Shown piece after piece: positions 42,439 to 51,206 of a stretch of 54,378 bases of DNA (position 1 is the stretch's first letter; the number at the start of each line of letters is the position of its first letter). This stretch comes from Dehalococcoidia bacterium (GTDB taxonomy: Bacteria > Chloroflexota > Dehalococcoidia > Dehalococcoidales > Fen-1064): assembly GCA_030691775.1 (NCBI GenBank), contig JAUYDN010000102.1, positions 1-54,378 of the forward strand. Reading direction: 5' to 3'. The notes under the pieces were generated by a model. It was not told the origin of the DNA. It did not search any database and saw only the letters and a list, made by a program, of their open reading frames with translations. The position numbers and the translations under genes are program-made.

Positions 42439-42966
42439 CTAGACTCCTGCTATCCTGGCTTCTACCGCGCCCAGCTCAAACCGGGCAAAACGGTTGACCT
42501 TGATATTCTCGCCGGTCCTGGCAATTACCTCGTTAATCAGGTCCTGGATTGTCATCGTGGGATTTTTAATGAATGGCTGGAGTAGAAGGCAGGCAACTTC
42601 CGGTGGGACATCGCTGTCCTTGTGCATTTTGTCCTGGGAAATGCACAGGGGTTCCTGTGCCGCTACTTGCATCGCGATGTTATGGGCAAGTTCTTTAAAG
42701 ACATCGGTACGCGCAACAAAGTCGGTCTCACAATTTAACTCGACCATAGCGCCAATTCTACCACCGGTATGTATATAGTTCTCAATGACGCCCTGTTTGA
42801 CAACACGTTCCGCCTTCTTCTGTGCGTGGTACAGGGCTTGTTTCTTCAGAAACTCAACAGCTTTTGCAATATCGCCACTCGTTTCAAGGAGAGCGCGGCG
42901 GCAGTCCATTACACCTGCGCCGGATATTTCTCTGAGTTCTTTGATTTGTACGGCTGTTACATCCAT
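42439..42966 (-). CDS. tsf: Elongation factor Ts (short form)
   Basis: 175 residues, much shorter than the ~280-residue E. coli form. The N-terminal UBA-like domain VQIKELREISGAGVMDCRRA and the first core domain are intact (KKAERVVKQG, GRIGAMVELNCETDFVART). The second core subdomain and coiled coil are reduced, as in several Chloroflexota and other bacteria. It exchanges GDP on EF-Tu. Start follows the rpsB stop with no gap. Confidence 0.96.
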   Translation of the reverse strand: MDVTAVQIKELREISGAGVMDCRRALLETSGDIAKAVEFLKKQALYHAQKKAERVVKQGVIENYIHTGGRIGAMVELNCETDFVARTDVFKELAHNIAMQVAAQEPLCISQDKMHKDSDVPPEVACLLLQPFIKNPTMTIQDLINEVIARTGENIKVNRFARFELGAVEARIAGV

Positions 42967-43782
42967 CTACTGCTTATTATCAGGGGTAAAGACCACCGGT
43001 TCTTTTCCCGGGGTAGTTTCAGTCGTTGTTAGCGCCGGGGTTGTTACCTCTTCTCCTTCTTCTGTTTTGATTGGAGTTTGAAGAGCTTTGCCATCGAGCA
43101 CCGCATCCGCCATCCGGTGGCAAATAAGCTTGATAGCACGGATGGCGTCATCATTTGCGGGAACCGGGTAATCAATATCCTCCGGATTGGAGTTGGTATC
43201 CACAACCGCAACAATGGGAATATCAACCCGTCGAGCTTCGGCGATGGCGATACCTTCTTTTACGGTATCGATGATGAACAGCGCCGATGGTAACCGCGTC
43301 ATTTCCTTAATGCCACCGAGCTGTTTGTTCATCCGGGCAATTTCTTCCTCCATATCCAGCGCCTCTTTCTTGGGCAAGCGGGAGAATTCGCCCTTGTCGC
43401 GCTGGTCCTCGAGGCGTACCATGTAATCGATACGCGCCTGGATGGTGGTGAAGTTGGTAAGCGTTCCGCCAATCCAGCGGTTGTTGACGTAAAACATGCC
43501 GCACCGTTTGGCTTCTTCCTCGATAGAGTCGTGGGCTTGTTTCTTGGTGCCGACAAACAGGATGGTGCCACCTTCCGCTACTAGCTCCCGTACGAATTTA
43601 CAGGCTTTATCCAGCATTGTAGCGGTAATCTCAAGATTGATAATGTGGATGCCATCACGCTTGGTATAGATGAAATTTTTCATGCGCGGGTGCCAATGAC
43701 TGGTCTGGTGACCAAAATGGGCACCCGATTCAAGCAGTTCTTTAATAGTCGTTGACGATGGTTGCATTGTGCTTTCTGGCAA
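42967..43782 (-). CDS. rpsB: 30S ribosomal protein S2
   Basis: 271 residues. LLESGAHFGHQTSHWHPRMKNFIYTKRDGIHII is the S2 signature, and DYMVRLEDQRDKGEF, SALFIIDTVKEGIAIAEA and PVPANDDAIRAI also match. The ~40-residue C-terminal tail is Thr/Glu/Pro-rich, an ordinary clade extension. The start is TTG 43782: GGGGAGG (43789-43795) lies six bases upstream, whereas the ATG at 43767 is 21 bases from it. Confidence 0.97.
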   Translation of the reverse strand: MPESTMQPSSTTIKELLESGAHFGHQTSHWHPRMKNFIYTKRDGIHIINLEITATMLDKACKFVRELVAEGGTILFVGTKKQAHDSIEEEAKRCGMFYVNNRWIGGTLTNFTTIQARIDYMVRLEDQRDKGEFSRLPKKEALDMEEEIARMNKQLGGIKEMTRLPSALFIIDTVKEGIAIAEARRVDIPIVAVVDTNSNPEDIDYPVPANDDAIRAIKLICHRMADAVLDGKALQTPIKTEEGEEVTTPALTTTETTPGKEPVVFTPDNKQ

Positions 43783-44297
43783 AAAAGACCTCCCCTGTTT
43801 AACTACAACAAACTATATGATACAGGGAATTAAAGGGGAATTGCAAGCACAACGCACATCACACTCACTCCCCCCACCTCCACAACCCCACCCCGCAAAT
43901 CCGAATATCGAATCACACTTGTCCAAGATAGGTTTTCGGATAGGCGATAGAGGAGAGAACCCACAATATTCACCATTCCGTTGAAGAACGGAATCCAGGA
44001 AGACGTCGGAGCATTCGTGGGCAAGGGCCTCTGGATACCAGCCTTCGCTGGTATGACAAGGTGGGGATGTTCTGTCAGGAGATACGGTAATAGTCCGAGA
44101 GACTTGTTGAGTAAAATTAATGTCTTTTAGTGACCAATACCCCGCCGCTTGCGGCGCGTAAAGCCCCAACGGCGACGTGATACCCCGACGCTTGCGTCGG
44201 GGAGAGTCATTTTGGACAAGACTGATCTCGAAATCCGAAACAACTATTAATTCCGAATATTCAAAACCCCGAATAATTGGAGATTTGGCATTAGACA
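43783..44297. other. Gene-free gap upstream of rpsB
   Basis: The 515 bases hold no convincing gene. They include A/T-rich stretches and a short inverted repeat TACCAGCC-TTCG-CTGGTA around 44037. The rpsB promoter should lie within the first ~150 bases (43783-43930), but no clear consensus boxes are seen. An open minus-strand frame over this gap is judged spurious. Confidence 0.6.
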
Positions 44298-45419
44298 TTA
44301 GATATTATTTTTGAGTATTTCTGCCACGTATTTTGCTATTGCGGGGGAGGAAGTGAGTCCCGGGGATTCGATGCCGATGAGGTCGATAAAGCCGGGTAAA
44401 CCTTTATCCGCTTCGTCCCGGATGATGAAGTCGCGGAAGCCTTCTCCCGGCGCCTGGAGCTTGGGGCGGATGCCGGCGAAGTCCGGGGAAAGGTGCTCGA
44501 GCTGGATAGCAGGCAAATACTTGTGCGCGGCTGTGTAGAAGTTGATTTTGTCCGCTTCATCGACGCTGTAATCGATTGCATCCACGTATTTCACATTCGG
44601 TCCCAGCTTCATATGCCCTTCCAGGTTGACACTGATATGGATGCCCTTGCCCGCCTGCTCCGGCACCGGGTAAATGAGGCGGTCTACCAGGTGCCCCACA
44701 CGCGGGTCGATGGCAAAATATTCGCCTTTCGCAAAGTAGATGCGATAACCTGCCTTTTCGACATCGATGCCTGCCAGCGCCGCGATTTTATCACAATACA
44801 GCCCGGCTGAGTTGATTACTATGGTCGCCGTAAATGAGCTGGCACCGGTTTGCTCTTTCAGGCTGACTTTATAACCACCCGCAACCTTTTCGATACCGGT
44901 CACCTCGGTGTGAGAGACGAATTCGGCGCCGTTTTCCCGGGCACGCCCCAGGTACGACCGCATCAACCCCCACGAATCGAGGATGCCGGTAGAGGGAGAA
45001 AGGAGTCCGGCAACCGCTTCAACTTTCGGCTCCAGCCGTTTAATTTCCGCACGCGTAATCAGTTTCAGGTCGGTAAGACCGTTCCTGACCCCCTGATGAA
45101 ACAAACGCTCGACCTCTTTTGTTTCTTCGTCGTCCGCCGCCACGATGATTTTGCCCAGACGTTTGTAGCCAATCTGGTACTTTTCACAGACCCCATAGAG
45201 CATCGGGTTGCCTTCGACACAGAAACGGGCTTTGAGTGAGTTTTCAGGGTAATATATACCGGTGTGGATGACTTCGCTGTTGTGACTGCTGGTCTCCAGT
45301 CCGAAGGTGCGGTTGCGCTCGATGATGTAAACTCGTCTATCGGGATTGGCAAGTTCGGCAGCGATTGCCAGACCCACCACCCCCGCCCCGATGATGCAGA
45401 TATCTATTTCATTGGGCAA
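44298..45419 (-). CDS. lhgO: FAD-dependent L-2-hydroxyglutarate oxidase/dehydrogenase-like protein
   Basis: 373 residues. The FAD-binding GxGxxG is IIGAGVVGLAIAAEL at the N-terminus, with the DAO-fold residues RRVYIIERN, ETSSHNSEVIHTGIYYPENSLKA and the C-terminal IGIESPGLTSSPAIA. This matches LhgO/YgaF-type oxidases that convert L-2-hydroxyglutarate to 2-oxoglutarate, passing electrons to a quinone or O2. In an anaerobe the acceptor would differ. The gene stands alone, so a repair or glutamate-type role cannot be told apart. ATG 45419 fits the family start. Confidence 0.88.
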   Translation of the reverse strand: MPNEIDICIIGAGVVGLAIAAELANPDRRVYIIERNRTFGLETSSHNSEVIHTGIYYPENSLKARFCVEGNPMLYGVCEKYQIGYKRLGKIIVAADDEETKEVERLFHQGVRNGLTDLKLITRAEIKRLEPKVEAVAGLLSPSTGILDSWGLMRSYLGRARENGAEFVSHTEVTGIEKVAGGYKVSLKEQTGASSFTATIVINSAGLYCDKIAALAGIDVEKAGYRIYFAKGEYFAIDPRVGHLVDRLIYPVPEQAGKGIHISVNLEGHMKLGPNVKYVDAIDYSVDEADKINFYTAAHKYLPAIQLEHLSPDFAGIRPKLQAPGEGFRDFIIRDEADKGLPGFIDLIGIESPGLTSSPAIAKYVAEILKNNI

Positions 45420-45453
45420 AGTTTTGTTCCCGATACCAACGACAGTCTACCCC

Positions 45454-45538
45454 GTCGTTGCGAGTCCCGATTCCATTCGGACGCGGCAATCCGACTCGTT
45501 GTCGTTGCGAGTCCCGATTCCATTGGGACGTGGCAATC
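45454..45538. repeat. Imperfect tandem repeat, two 38-bp copies
   Basis: GTCGTTGCGAGTCCCGATTC begins both copies (45454-45491 and 45501-45538, 47-bp period), which differ at two positions. They lie between lhgO and the HoxU-like gene. The unit is similar to intergenic repeats around it (GAGTCCCGAT also at 54190). Confidence 0.7.
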
Positions 45539-45662
45539 TCCGGGTGGGGTGAAACGCCAGATTCCCGCCGGAGTTTACCCCGTTCACGGTGAACCGTTCA
45601 GGGTGAACCCGTGCCACGACACGGGGCGGGAATGATAAAAAGGTGATAATATACAAGAACTG

Positions 45663-46304
45663 TTATTTCGCTTCTATCAGGTTCTTGGCCAGCAAAGTTC
45701 CTACCGGGCATCTCTCCACACATTTAAGGCAGGTCTCGCACTTTTTTTCATCGCCGTAAAAAGCCACTTTTGTCTCATGTCCGCGCCCGATGTAATAGAG
45801 CAAACTCTCTCCATGAATCGCCTCGCAGGTGCGGATGCAGATGCCGCACAGAATGCAACGGTTCGGGTCGTAATCGAAGCACCGGTTCATCACATCGATA
45901 GGACGTTTCGCCGGCGGCGGGCGGAGGCGGCGTACCCGTTTCCTATCGATTTTCAGGTGGCTCATTACCGTCTGCAGTTCGCAATGACCGCTCGCCGGAC
46001 AGCCAGCACAACGTTCGTGGTGGTACTTAATAAGCAGTTCCACGGTCGGTCGTACGGCGCGGTCGATTGCTGGACTTTTCGTCTTAATGACCATTCCCCG
46101 AACAACAGGCACACGGCAGGAGGTTATTAATTCCCCATCCGCCATCTCTACCAGGCAAAGCCGGCAGAGTGCCTCCGGTTTCAACCCGGGGCAGTAACAG
46201 AGGTGGGGAATGTATTTGCCGGCGGCGAGGGCGGTTTCAAGAATGGTGTCCCCGCTTTTGGCTTGCACTTCTTTTCCGTCAATATTAATGGTTAATTTAC
46301 TCAT
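45663..46304 (-). CDS. NADH dehydrogenase/hydrogenase-type iron-sulfur subunit (HoxU/NuoG N-terminal-like)
   Basis: 213 residues from ATG 46304; GTG 46310 is an alternative. Order of clusters: N-terminal [2Fe-2S] (HLCYCPGLKPEALCRLCL ... SCRVP), a His-Cys [4Fe-4S] site HHERCAGCPASGHC, and two ferredoxin-type sites RCILCGICIRTC and KCETCLKCVERCP. It stops before the molybdopterin or H-cluster domain, so it is a diaphorase-type connector like HoxU, not a full NuoG. It receives electrons from NuoF for ferredoxin or a catalytic partner. It follows nuoF by 12 bp. Confidence 0.9.
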   Translation of the reverse strand: MSKLTINIDGKEVQAKSGDTILETALAAGKYIPHLCYCPGLKPEALCRLCLVEMADGELITSCRVPVVRGMVIKTKSPAIDRAVRPTVELLIKYHHERCAGCPASGHCELQTVMSHLKIDRKRVRRLRPPPAKRPIDVMNRCFDYDPNRCILCGICIRTCEAIHGESLLYYIGRGHETKVAFYGDEKKCETCLKCVERCPVGTLLAKNLIEAK

Positions 46305-46316
46305 TTTCACTCGTAA

Positions 46317-47939
46317 TTACAGGCAATGAGTACACACACCCGCGGGGCAGTGCCCCTCGAAAATGTGGGCTTCGTATTCGTCACGGAAATAACGGATGGT
46401 GCTTAGAACCGGGTTCGGAGCACTCTGACCGAGGGCGCATAGAGAGCTCTCCTTGATTGAGTGCCCCAGTTCCAGCAAAAGGTCGATGTCTCCAGGCTTG
46501 CCCCGCCCCTTGATGATGCTGTCCAGAATATCGAACATCTGCTTGGTGCCGATACGGCAGGGAATGCACTGCCCGCAGGACTCGCGCTGGGTGAAATCGA
46601 GGAAATAGCGGGCGATATCCACCATGCAGGTATCCTGGTCCATCACCACCATCCCGCCCGACCCCATCATCGAGCCGGCAGATGTGAGCGAATCGAAATC
46701 GACGGGCATATTCAGCATCTCAGCCGGCAAACAACCGCCGGAAGGACCCCCGGTCTGTACCGCCTTGAATGCGCGCCCGCCCGGAATTCCCCCGCCGATG
46801 TCAAAGATGATTTCCCGCAGGCGTGTACCCATCACCACTTCGATGAGACCGCTGTTCACGACCTTGCCAGTGAGGGAGAAAATAGCAGTGCCCTTGCTCT
46901 TCTCCGTACCGCGGGATGCGAACCATGCGGCGCCATTATTGATTATCAGGGGAATATTGGCGTAGGTTTTTACGTTGTTGAGCACCGTGGGTTTGCCCCA
47001 TAGCCCGACTTCAGTAGTGCGGGGGCGGGGTAAAGAACGCGGCATGCCGCGCTTGCCTTCAATCGAGAGTACAAGTGCCGTGGACTCCCCACACACGAAC
47101 GCGCCTGCCCCCTGGAAAATCTCCACGTCGAAATTGAATTTGCTCCCGAGGATATTCTTGCCCAGGTAGCCGCGTTGACGCGCCTGCTCGATGGCGACGC
47201 CAAGCCGGTGGACTGCGAACGGATATTCGTTACGCACGTAAGCATAGCCATGGTGCGCGCCGATAGCATACCCGGCAATAATCATCCCCTCGATGACGGA
47301 GTGGGGGTCGCCTTCGAGCACACTGCGGTCCTGGAATGCGCCCGGGTCGCCTTCATCCCCGTTGCAGATAATATACTTCACATTGCCGGGCGACTGTGAG
47401 GCAGCCTCCCATTTACGGCCGGTGGGGAAACCGGCGCCGCCCAGCCCGCGCAGACCGGAATCTTTCACTTCCTTGATAATTTCTTCAGGTTTCATCGCGA
47501 GTGCCTTGCGCAACGCCTTATAGCCACCGGCATCCAGGTAGTCATCGATATTCTCAGGATTGATGACGCCGCAATTACGTAGAACGAGCCGCTGTTGCTT
47601 GTAATAGAACGGTACATCGTGAAAGCTCTTGATGGGTTGGTTGATGACCGTATCGTAATAGAGCAGGCGCTCCACCAACGGTGCTCCTGGTCGAAGCGAA
47701 TGAAGTATATCCGGCACGTCGTTTTGCGTTACTTTTGTGTAAAAGATGCCTTCCGGCTCGATGACCACGAGGGGACCGCGCTGACAAAAACCATGACAGC
47801 CAGTGTGCTTTATTTCTGCGACTGCATTCAGTTTCTGAAGGGTGAGCTCGGCGGATAAAGCTTCCTGTAACTGCCCGGCGCCACCGGAGATACAACCCGT
47901 GCCTTGGCAAACGAGAATCGTGCGGAGTTTTTCAGGCAT
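46317..47939 (-). CDS. NADH-binding flavoprotein subunit (NuoF/HoxF/HydB-like)
   Basis: 540 residues from ATG 47939, which has GGAG six bases upstream and overlaps the NuoE stop; ATG 47963 would lie inside NuoE. The first ~100 residues are a thioredoxin-like [2Fe-2S] domain (CQGTGCISGG, HGFCQRGP). Then come the FMN/NADH domain (GRGGAGFPTGRKWE-type as GLGGAGFPTGRKWE, GDEGDPGAFQDR), a SLBB region and the N3-type cluster SCGQCIPCR. The protein ends at CPAGVCTHCL, so the two C-terminal ferredoxin sites of HydB-type subunits are cut off; the HoxU-like protein supplies such sites. NADH is oxidised here. Confidence 0.93.
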   Translation of the reverse strand: MPEKLRTILVCQGTGCISGGAGQLQEALSAELTLQKLNAVAEIKHTGCHGFCQRGPLVVIEPEGIFYTKVTQNDVPDILHSLRPGAPLVERLLYYDTVINQPIKSFHDVPFYYKQQRLVLRNCGVINPENIDDYLDAGGYKALRKALAMKPEEIIKEVKDSGLRGLGGAGFPTGRKWEAASQSPGNVKYIICNGDEGDPGAFQDRSVLEGDPHSVIEGMIIAGYAIGAHHGYAYVRNEYPFAVHRLGVAIEQARQRGYLGKNILGSKFNFDVEIFQGAGAFVCGESTALVLSIEGKRGMPRSLPRPRTTEVGLWGKPTVLNNVKTYANIPLIINNGAAWFASRGTEKSKGTAIFSLTGKVVNSGLIEVVMGTRLREIIFDIGGGIPGGRAFKAVQTGGPSGGCLPAEMLNMPVDFDSLTSAGSMMGSGGMVVMDQDTCMVDIARYFLDFTQRESCGQCIPCRIGTKQMFDILDSIIKGRGKPGDIDLLLELGHSIKESSLCALGQSAPNPVLSTIRYFRDEYEAHIFEGHCPAGVCTHCL

Positions 47940-48414
47940 TTTTATCTCCGCGGGAGGAGTCATTGAACAGTTCTTTTGCTGTACGTGGCGTCATCGCACC
48001 ATACACGGCTTTATTGACCGTGATAACCGGCGCCAGCGCACAGCACCCGATGCAGGCGACCGTCTCCAGTGTGTACTCGAGGTCGGCAGAGGTCTCACCT
48101 TCTTTAAGATGAATCGTGTTTTCAATTTCGGTGACAATCTGGGGAGCGCCGCGGATATGGCAGGCAGTGCCACGGCAGACTGTGACCCGCCGTTTGCCGA
48201 TGGGTGTAAGTTGAAAGCGTTTGTAAAAAGAAGCTACCGAATATACCTGTCCGATACGTACATTCAAGAAATCACTCACTTGCCGGACGGAGTTCTCCGG
48301 CAGGTAGCCAAAGCTCTCCTGTATATCCAGCAGGATTGGTACCAGTTTATTGTGTCCTTTACCGTGAGTGGAAAGGATTTCTTTTGTCCCTGTCTCAATC
48401 AGGTTGGCGTCCAT
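47932..48414 (-). CDS. NADH dehydrogenase/hydrogenase [2Fe-2S] subunit (NuoE/HydC-like)
   Basis: 160 residues, typical NuoE length. Thioredoxin-like [2Fe-2S] ligands are CRGTAC (about 80-85) and CIGCC (about 120-124). The N-terminal helical bundle LVPILLDIQESFGYLPE is family-like. It is the first gene of the three-gene module and its stop overlaps the NuoF start by eight bases. No hydrogenase or formate dehydrogenase subunit is near. Confidence 0.94.
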   Translation of the reverse strand: MDANLIETGTKEILSTHGKGHNKLVPILLDIQESFGYLPENSVRQVSDFLNVRIGQVYSVASFYKRFQLTPIGKRRVTVCRGTACHIRGAPQIVTEIENTIHLKEGETSADLEYTLETVACIGCCALAPVITVNKAVYGAMTPRTAKELFNDSSRGDKNA

Positions 48415-48544
48415 TATGCATCCGCAGATAGCTTGTTTCCGTTATAAACAACATCATACACAGGGAACGGGTTTGAGTGCAAGCGCACGGGAGCTTTCAG
48501 CATTTGGCTTATAGCTTTGATAGCTGACCGTTGAAAGTTAAAAT

Positions 48545-48740
48545 GGGGAAGTCCCCTCCCCCACGCTGGGGCGTTGCCCTAAATGTCATTCTGAGGAGTC
48601 CGACGGAGTCGGACGAACGAAGAATCTCCGACACTACTCAGTAGGCAGGGAGACCCTTCCCCCGATTTTCATCGGGGGAAGGGTGACAAGGTCACTCGAC
48701 TTTTGAGGCAAAGCCCCACGCTGGAGGAAGGGGACTCCCA
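48545..48740. repeat. Nested palindromic intergenic repeat (copy E)
   Basis: Outer arms of about 38 nt (48545-48583 and 48703-48740) are imperfect reverse complements built on CCACGCTGGGGC/GCCCCACGCTGG. Inside are a 7-bp hairpin GTCCGAC-GGA-GTCGGAC (48599-48615) and a 13-bp perfect hairpin CCCTTCCCCCGAT-TTTC-ATCGGGGGAAGGG written in parts at 48654-48666 and 48671-48683. It fills the gap between nuoE and the glutamate-synthase-like gene; no gene is present. Confidence 0.75.
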
Positions 48741-48764
48741 TTCGCCTTGATTGAGTGTTAAAGG

Positions 48765-50357
48765 TTAGCTGTCAAGGACGGCGAGTGCTTCTTCCCTGTA
48801 AGCATCCATCACGTACGGGATGCTGGTGACCTTGGCGCACTCTTCGGTAAGGGACATCAGCTCTTTGCGGGAGATTGCTGGCACGTTGAAACAGCGGGAG
48901 CCAGCCATCAACTGCTGTAACCCGACCTTGATTTTCTGGCTGTAGCTATAGATACCCACCGCGCCAAGCGGAATGTTCTTCATCTCGTCGGCGCCGACCA
49001 GGTTCTTGACCTCTTCGTAGTTGACAAATATTTCTTCCGGCGTAGAGCCGAACTGGCTGACGGTATTCGGCAGTTTGCCATCCGCAATCCACTGCGCGAT
49101 GTTCTTACCGACCATCCCCGGAATCATCAGCGCGCGGCCCATGCAGATAGCCTTGACGAACGGCGCACCGAGAGCAAGCGCTTTGTAGACGCCGTCTTCA
49201 CTGGAGAAGCCACCGGCGAAAGCCAGGTCGGGTGGACGCTCACCTTTGTCTGCCAGCCGGCGGGCGAAATCATACGCCGCGGCATGAAGGTAAATGGACG
49301 GGATGCCCCACTCCACCATCATGCGCCAGGGACTCATACCCGTGCCCCCGGATGCGCCATCGACGGTGAGCAGGTCGATCTTTGCCCGTGAACCCCACTT
49401 AATCGCCATGGCAAGTTCGCGGAGGCTGTATGCCCCGGTCTTGAGCGTGATGCGCTTGAACCCAATATCCCTGAGTTCCTTGCACCGTGCGTAGAACCCT
49501 TCCTCGTCGATAAAACCAAGGCGGCTGTGGCGTTCGAATTCTTTAATTGCGCCGGCTTTGAAAGACGTCTGGCTGATGGGATTGGACGGGTCCGGGGTCA
49601 CGATGTAGCCACGTTTTTTCAGCTCCAGCGCGCGGTCCAGACTGCCGACTTTGATTTCGCCGCCGATGCTCTTGGCGCCCTGGCCCCATTTCAGCTCGAT
49701 GGTATCCAGCTTATGCTTGCGGAGAACGTACTCGGCGACACCGAGCCGGGAGTCTTCCACGTTGCACTGCACCAGGATTTCACCCATACCGCGGTGATGG
49801 CGGCGGTAAGTCTCGATTCTACGGTCCATATCCGGGGAAGACGTCACTTTTCCCTTTGAATCACGCTCCAATTTGGGGTCGATACCGCAGACGTTCTCGC
49901 CGCAGACCAGCGTGACGCCGCTGATTGCCGCGCCGACGGCGAAGTGCTCCCAGTTCTTGCGGGCAATTTCAGTGGAACCGAGTGCGCCGGTGAAAATGGG
50001 CACACTCATCTTGACTTTTTTGGTCCAGCCGTATTCGGTCTCGGTATTGACGCCGGGGAAAGTAGCGGTATCCGGGTCGCCGACCACGCCGGGGGGTAAG
50101 CCGCGGGCGCCAAGCGCGTAGCCCTGGATATTGAGATGTGAGTAATCGACCGGGTAATCTTTGTCCGCGCCGGCGGTGATTTCACCAAAAGGACCGGGGT
50201 AGATGAGCTCGCGGCCGCGGAAGGTCGCCTTGAACACCTCGCAGTTACCGGTACAGCCGTCAAGACAGCGACTGCACAGGCCGCTCATCGGCACAACACT
50301 GCGCGAGCGGTTGGCGGTCCGGGTTGCATCATTGGCATTGGGTCGTTGCAGATTCAT
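48765..50357 (-). CDS. FMN-binding glutamate-synthase-like protein (GltB central domain, stand-alone)
   Basis: 530 residues. An N-terminal Cys motif LCSRCLDGCTGNC (C28, C31, C35, C39) probably binds [4Fe-4S]. The body is the GltS FMN barrel: LVQCNVEDSRLG, LDTIELKWGQGAKSIGGEI, ITLKTGAYSLRELAMAIKWG, LLTVDGASGGTGMSPW and LAFAGGFSSEDGVYKALALGA. It lacks the glutamine amidotransferase domain, so it is the archaeal-type or stand-alone form, which may use ammonia or partner subunits, or a related oxidoreductase. AGGAG lies about nine bases before ATG 50357. Its neighbours are hisF and NrpR. Confidence 0.9.
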   Translation of the reverse strand: MNLQRPNANDATRTANRSRSVVPMSGLCSRCLDGCTGNCEVFKATFRGRELIYPGPFGEITAGADKDYPVDYSHLNIQGYALGARGLPPGVVGDPDTATFPGVNTETEYGWTKKVKMSVPIFTGALGSTEIARKNWEHFAVGAAISGVTLVCGENVCGIDPKLERDSKGKVTSSPDMDRRIETYRRHHRGMGEILVQCNVEDSRLGVAEYVLRKHKLDTIELKWGQGAKSIGGEIKVGSLDRALELKKRGYIVTPDPSNPISQTSFKAGAIKEFERHSRLGFIDEEGFYARCKELRDIGFKRITLKTGAYSLRELAMAIKWGSRAKIDLLTVDGASGGTGMSPWRMMVEWGIPSIYLHAAAYDFARRLADKGERPPDLAFAGGFSSEDGVYKALALGAPFVKAICMGRALMIPGMVGKNIAQWIADGKLPNTVSQFGSTPEEIFVNYEEVKNLVGADEMKNIPLGAVGIYSYSQKIKVGLQQLMAGSRCFNVPAISRKELMSLTEECAKVTSIPYVMDAYREEALAVLDS

Positions 50358-50416
50358 ACGTAGTTACTCCTCTCCTGTTGGTTTGTTCTGATATTGTCAG
50401 GGACTGCAAAGCTCCC

Positions 50417-51187
50417 TTATATCCGTACGGGAATGCCTTTTGATTTCAGGTACTGTTTCGCCTGCGGGATGGTGATTTCGCCGAAGTGGAATACGGAGGC
50501 ACAAAGGACAGCGGAGGCTTTAGCGATGGCGATAGCATCGTAGAGGTGTTCCAGCTTGCCCGCGCCGCCGGATGCCGTGACCGGGATACTTACGGCTTCG
50601 GCAACGGCTCCGGTCATCTCCAGGTCATAGCCTGCCTTTGTACCATCGGCATCTTTACTCGTGAGCAATATTTCCGCTGCGCCGAGAGACTCGACTTTCT
50701 TTGCCCAGGCAACGATATCGAGCCCGGTCCCCTCCTCGCCACTCCTCACCACGACCTCAAGTCGCGGCAAACGGTTTCCTACGGGGTTCTTTTTGCCGTC
50801 GATTGCCACCACCAGGTGTTCTCGCCCGAAAGTTTTCACTGCCTGTGAGATGAGTTCCGGGTTCCTGACTGCCGCGGTGTTTATGGAAACCTTATCCACG
50901 CCCATATCGAGCAAGGCTTTCATATCTTCGAGACTGCCGATACCACCACCGACGGCAAACGGAACAGTAGTGACGGCACGGACCCTTTTTACCCACTCCA
51001 GCCGTGTTTTGCGGTTCTGAACGGTAGCGAAAATATCGAGGAATACAAGCTCATCGGCGCCCTGTTTGCAGTAGGCTTGTGCCGCTTCGACCGGGTCGCG
51101 GGCGTCCCTCAGGTTAACGAATTTAATCCCCTTGACCACCCGCCCTTCCCGGATATCCAGGCATGGAATGACCTTGATTTCTTTCAT
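50417..51187 (-). CDS. hisF: Imidazole glycerol phosphate synthase, cyclase subunit HisF
   Basis: 256 residues. The (beta/alpha)8 barrel has the catalytic Asp pair: Asp11 in VIPCLDIREGRVVKG and Asp in VVAIDGKKN. Phosphate sites are GGGIGS and ASGGAGK, and the ending FGEITIPQAKQYLKSKGIPV fits. With HisH it makes imidazole glycerol phosphate and AICAR. AAGGAG lies before ATG 51187. Other his genes are not in the window. Confidence 0.97.
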   Translation of the reverse strand: MKEIKVIPCLDIREGRVVKGIKFVNLRDARDPVEAAQAYCKQGADELVFLDIFATVQNRKTRLEWVKRVRAVTTVPFAVGGGIGSLEDMKALLDMGVDKVSINTAAVRNPELISQAVKTFGREHLVVAIDGKKNPVGNRLPRLEVVVRSGEEGTGLDIVAWAKKVESLGAAEILLTSKDADGTKAGYDLEMTGAVAEAVSIPVTASGGAGKLEHLYDAIAIAKASAVLCASVFHFGEITIPQAKQYLKSKGIPVRI

Positions 51188-51206
51188 TGTTGCTCCTTAC
51201 CGGGTG

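Noticed and set aside
43813..44298. 161-codon minus-strand frame next to lhgO
   Set aside because: Odd composition (repeat-like intergenic sequence), no ribosome site, no motif; it runs over an intergenic repeat-rich gap upstream of rpsB.
46461..48447. 180- and 201-codon plus-strand frames over nuoF and nuoE
   Set aside because: Antisense shadows of strongly conserved genes.
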